A stretch of 64,000 nucleotides of DNA from Thermoplasmatota archaeon (lineage in GTDB: Archaea > Thermoplasmatota > Thermoplasmata > Thermoplasmatales > Thermoplasmataceae), in contig JAMCUD010000056.1 of the NCBI GenBank assembly GCA_023379355.1, forward strand, positions 26,344 to 90,343, written 5' to 3'. The notes under the pieces are model-generated. The model saw only the letters and a list, made by a program, of their open reading frames with translations. It made no database searches and had not been told where the DNA came from. Every line of letters starts with the position of its first letter. The stretch's first letter is position 1. The position numbers and the translations under genes were made by a program. Below, one piece after another: positions 62,773 through 64,000 of the stretch.

Positions 62773-63312
62773 TTAAATAATCCTGCCTATCATATCTGCT
62801 ATTCTTACCGGCTCACTTTTTCTTCCTGTATGAATGGTTTTCAGGAGCAATTTAAATGCCTCCGTTTCATTTAATCCGCAGACATTCAGATATATCGTCA
62901 CCCCTTCAAAGTGGCATTCCCTTAAGTTCAGTTTTCGAAGCAGGTTAAAGTTGTCGTGCAGGCCATATTTCTTCATCGCATCCTCTATAGAACTCATTGA
63001 GGGCCTTCTCTTCAGGTAGGAAATATAAGGGACACCTGTGTTTTCGAAGATGTATTTGATATCGGGAATGTTAAAGCCCCCGAAGGTAACTCCTTCTGAA
63101 ACCGTTATGGCCAGTTTCCCCCCGTATTCTCGGATTATGTCAATTATAGAATCAGATACGTCAGTACCGTCGACCTGTATCCTTCTTCGATAAATCTTCT
63201 CAATCAGGCCATCTAAGCGGTAAACAACTCCAATCAAGGGGGCCCATAAATCCTTCGACCGACTGAATGATCCATCATCAAGTCCAAGTACTCTCACAAA
63301 TTTTTTGGTCAT
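62773..63312 (-). CDS. DUF99 protein (UPF0215, endonuclease dU-like)
   Basis: The 179-residue protein matches the DUF99 family: VLGLDDGSFSR near the start, the acidic residues of an RNase H-like core, and GVTFGGFNIPDI in the middle. A related archaeal protein was described as an endonuclease that cuts at deoxyuridine, but the in vivo role is open. It is divergent from the 23S rRNA gene. Confidence 0.85.
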   Translation of the reverse strand: MTKKFVRVLGLDDGSFSRSKDLWAPLIGVVYRLDGLIEKIYRRRIQVDGTDVSDSIIDIIREYGGKLAITVSEGVTFGGFNIPDIKYIFENTGVPYISYLKRRPSMSSIEDAMKKYGLHDNFNLLRKLNLRECHFEGVTIYLNVCGLNETEAFKLLLKTIHTGRKSEPVRIADMIGRII

Positions 63313-63384
63313 GCAATGGCATGATGTATATGATGAAATTTATTTTCCACGGGCTATATTCTTCATTCCCCAGTTCACCAAAAC

Positions 63385-63417
63385 GCTTATATCAGGCAAA
63401 GCAATACCATCGCTACG
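63385..63417 (+). promoter_or_regulatory. Promoter of the 23S rRNA gene
   Basis: GCTTATATC (63385-63393) is a good TATA box; the transcript would begin near 63415-63417, leaving about 90 nt of 5' leader before mature 23S. This indicates a separately transcribed 23S gene. Confidence 0.5.
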
Positions 63418-63507
63418 CACTTTTGATGCACCTCGTGAGTAATATCATAAGGGAAGGGGTTGAGGTTAAATACCTGTGAAGCCAGATTTCTGCTTACAGT
63501 AAAGTGG

Positions 63508-64000
63508 ATTGTGCAACTGCTAAACTGTTTGGGGGATGGTTTGGTTTGAGAGCTGATGAAGGACGTGCCAAGCTGCGATAAGCCTCGGGGAGGCGCAAGG
63601 GGCCTTAGATCCGAGGATTTCCGAATAGGACTTCCTGTCTTATGACACTCCGAAAGGAGAGGGAACCCAGGGAATTGAAACATCTTAGTACCTGGAGGAA
63701 GAGAAATCAACCGAGATACCGTTAGTAAAGGCGATCGAAAGCGGTGATTATAGGCAAACCGAATCCTTCCAGTAATGGTAAGGAAATGTGGTGTTTGGAG
63801 CTTCCCTAATACCTAACTGAAGAATCCTAATCTGATTGAAAGCTGAACCCGAGAGGGTGATAGTCCCGTTGGAGTAATTCAGAAGGTTACAAGGGAGGAT
63901 TTCCAGAGTACCGTGCGTCGTATTTCGCGCGGGAATATGGGTGGCACTAACATCTAACCTTGAATACTTCTCAAGTCCGATAGCGAACAAGTACCGTGAG
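63508..64000 (+). rRNA. rrl: 23S ribosomal RNA, 5' part (runs off the window)
   Basis: The sequence from about 63508 aligns by eye with domain I of 23S rRNA: GATGAAGGACGTGCCAAGC, TGCGATAAGCCTCGG, GGATTTCCGAATAGG, and later the GTACCGTGAG element at the window edge. The mature 5' end is set to about 63508 by comparison with the bacterial start and may be off by several bases. No 16S, tRNA or 5S gene lies upstream; the previous gene codes for a DUF99 protein on the other strand. The remainder of the gene is outside the window. Confidence 0.93.

Noticed and set aside
1..64000. CRISPR array
   Set aside because: No regularly spaced repeats of 24-37 bp were seen anywhere and no cas genes are present.

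Overview
The window looks like chromosomal DNA of a wall-less, acid-loving, heterotrophic archaeon of the Thermoplasmatales (Thermoplasma, Ferroplasma, Picrophilus, Cuniculiplasma relatives). This assignment is an inference from gene content and signals. Many genes have a TATA-like box about 25 bp before the start codon and so are probably leaderless. Archaeal informational genes are present (DNA polymerase D large subunit, Nob1, Tsr3, GPN GTPase, DtdA, Ogg2, a C/D box sRNA). Metabolic markers are a non-phosphorylative Entner-Doudoroff gluconate dehydratase, a zinc-type ferredoxin, a fused EtfBA, a bacterial-type Fhs and an acid protease of the sedolisin family. The 23S rRNA gene at the right edge has its own promoter and no 16S gene beside it, which is typical of this order.

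Layout. 1-4.9 kb: a kdpABC potassium pump operon on the minus strand, with a tiny unknown ORF downstream and a stand-alone Lrp-type ligand domain gene upstream. 5.3-7.4 kb: a scrapyard of mobile DNA. An IS605-type TnpB gene with recognisable end hairpins is broken by a fragment of a DDE transposase; a promoter-bearing gene is cut off at one border and tRNA-Pro(TGG) lies at the other. 7.4-7.9 kb: no protein gene, but a textbook C/D box sRNA. 7.9-10.9 kb: an APC permease and a UbiD-family decarboxylase in one operon. 11.0-17.5 kb: a six-gene membrane complex related to group 4 [NiFe] hydrogenases that has lost the nickel-site cysteines (an Ehr-type complex). 17.6-20.7 kb, minus strand: a small membrane protein, a YceI protein, a KaiC-like protein with a broken Walker A motif, and gluconate dehydratase. 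20.9-30.2 kb: aconitase, a TPR protein, a decayed stretch, glutamine synthetase, a small membrane protein and valyl-tRNA synthetase. 30.4-35.8 kb: a ferritin-like protein, D-aminoacyl-tRNA deacylase, then a tightly overlapping trio (PLP enzyme, DUF1611/DgcN-like protein, MurL-like PP-loop protein) that may be an undescribed amino-acid pathway, and Tsr3. 36.0-46.4 kb: CTP synthase, PolD large subunit, GPN GTPase, a zinc-ribbon protein, superoxide dismutase, Ogg2, NAD(P)HX repair enzyme and a degenerate adenylate-forming protein. 46.5-52.8 kb: a secreted S53 protease with surface repeats, a ZIP-like metal transporter behind a DtxR/MntR-like operator, citrate synthase, Nob1 and a cyclase. 52.8-58.6 kb, minus strand: two MFS transporters, fused EtfBA, a Rieske ferredoxin and a molybdopterin oxidoreductase. 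58.7-64.0 kb: Fhs, zinc ferredoxin, PurM, a NifX-like protein, a DUF99 protein and the 5' part of 23S rRNA.

How the parts may fit: sugars enter through gluconate dehydratase and the TCA enzymes; electrons flow through ferredoxin, ETF and the Ehr-type membrane complex; the secreted acid protease and the transporters suggest growth on peptides. The most interesting items are the 31.8-35.2 kb trio, the C/D box sRNA, the nickel-free hydrogenase-like complex, the permease/decarboxylase pair and the ZIP operator. Functional statements rest on motif reading by eye; no database searches were run.
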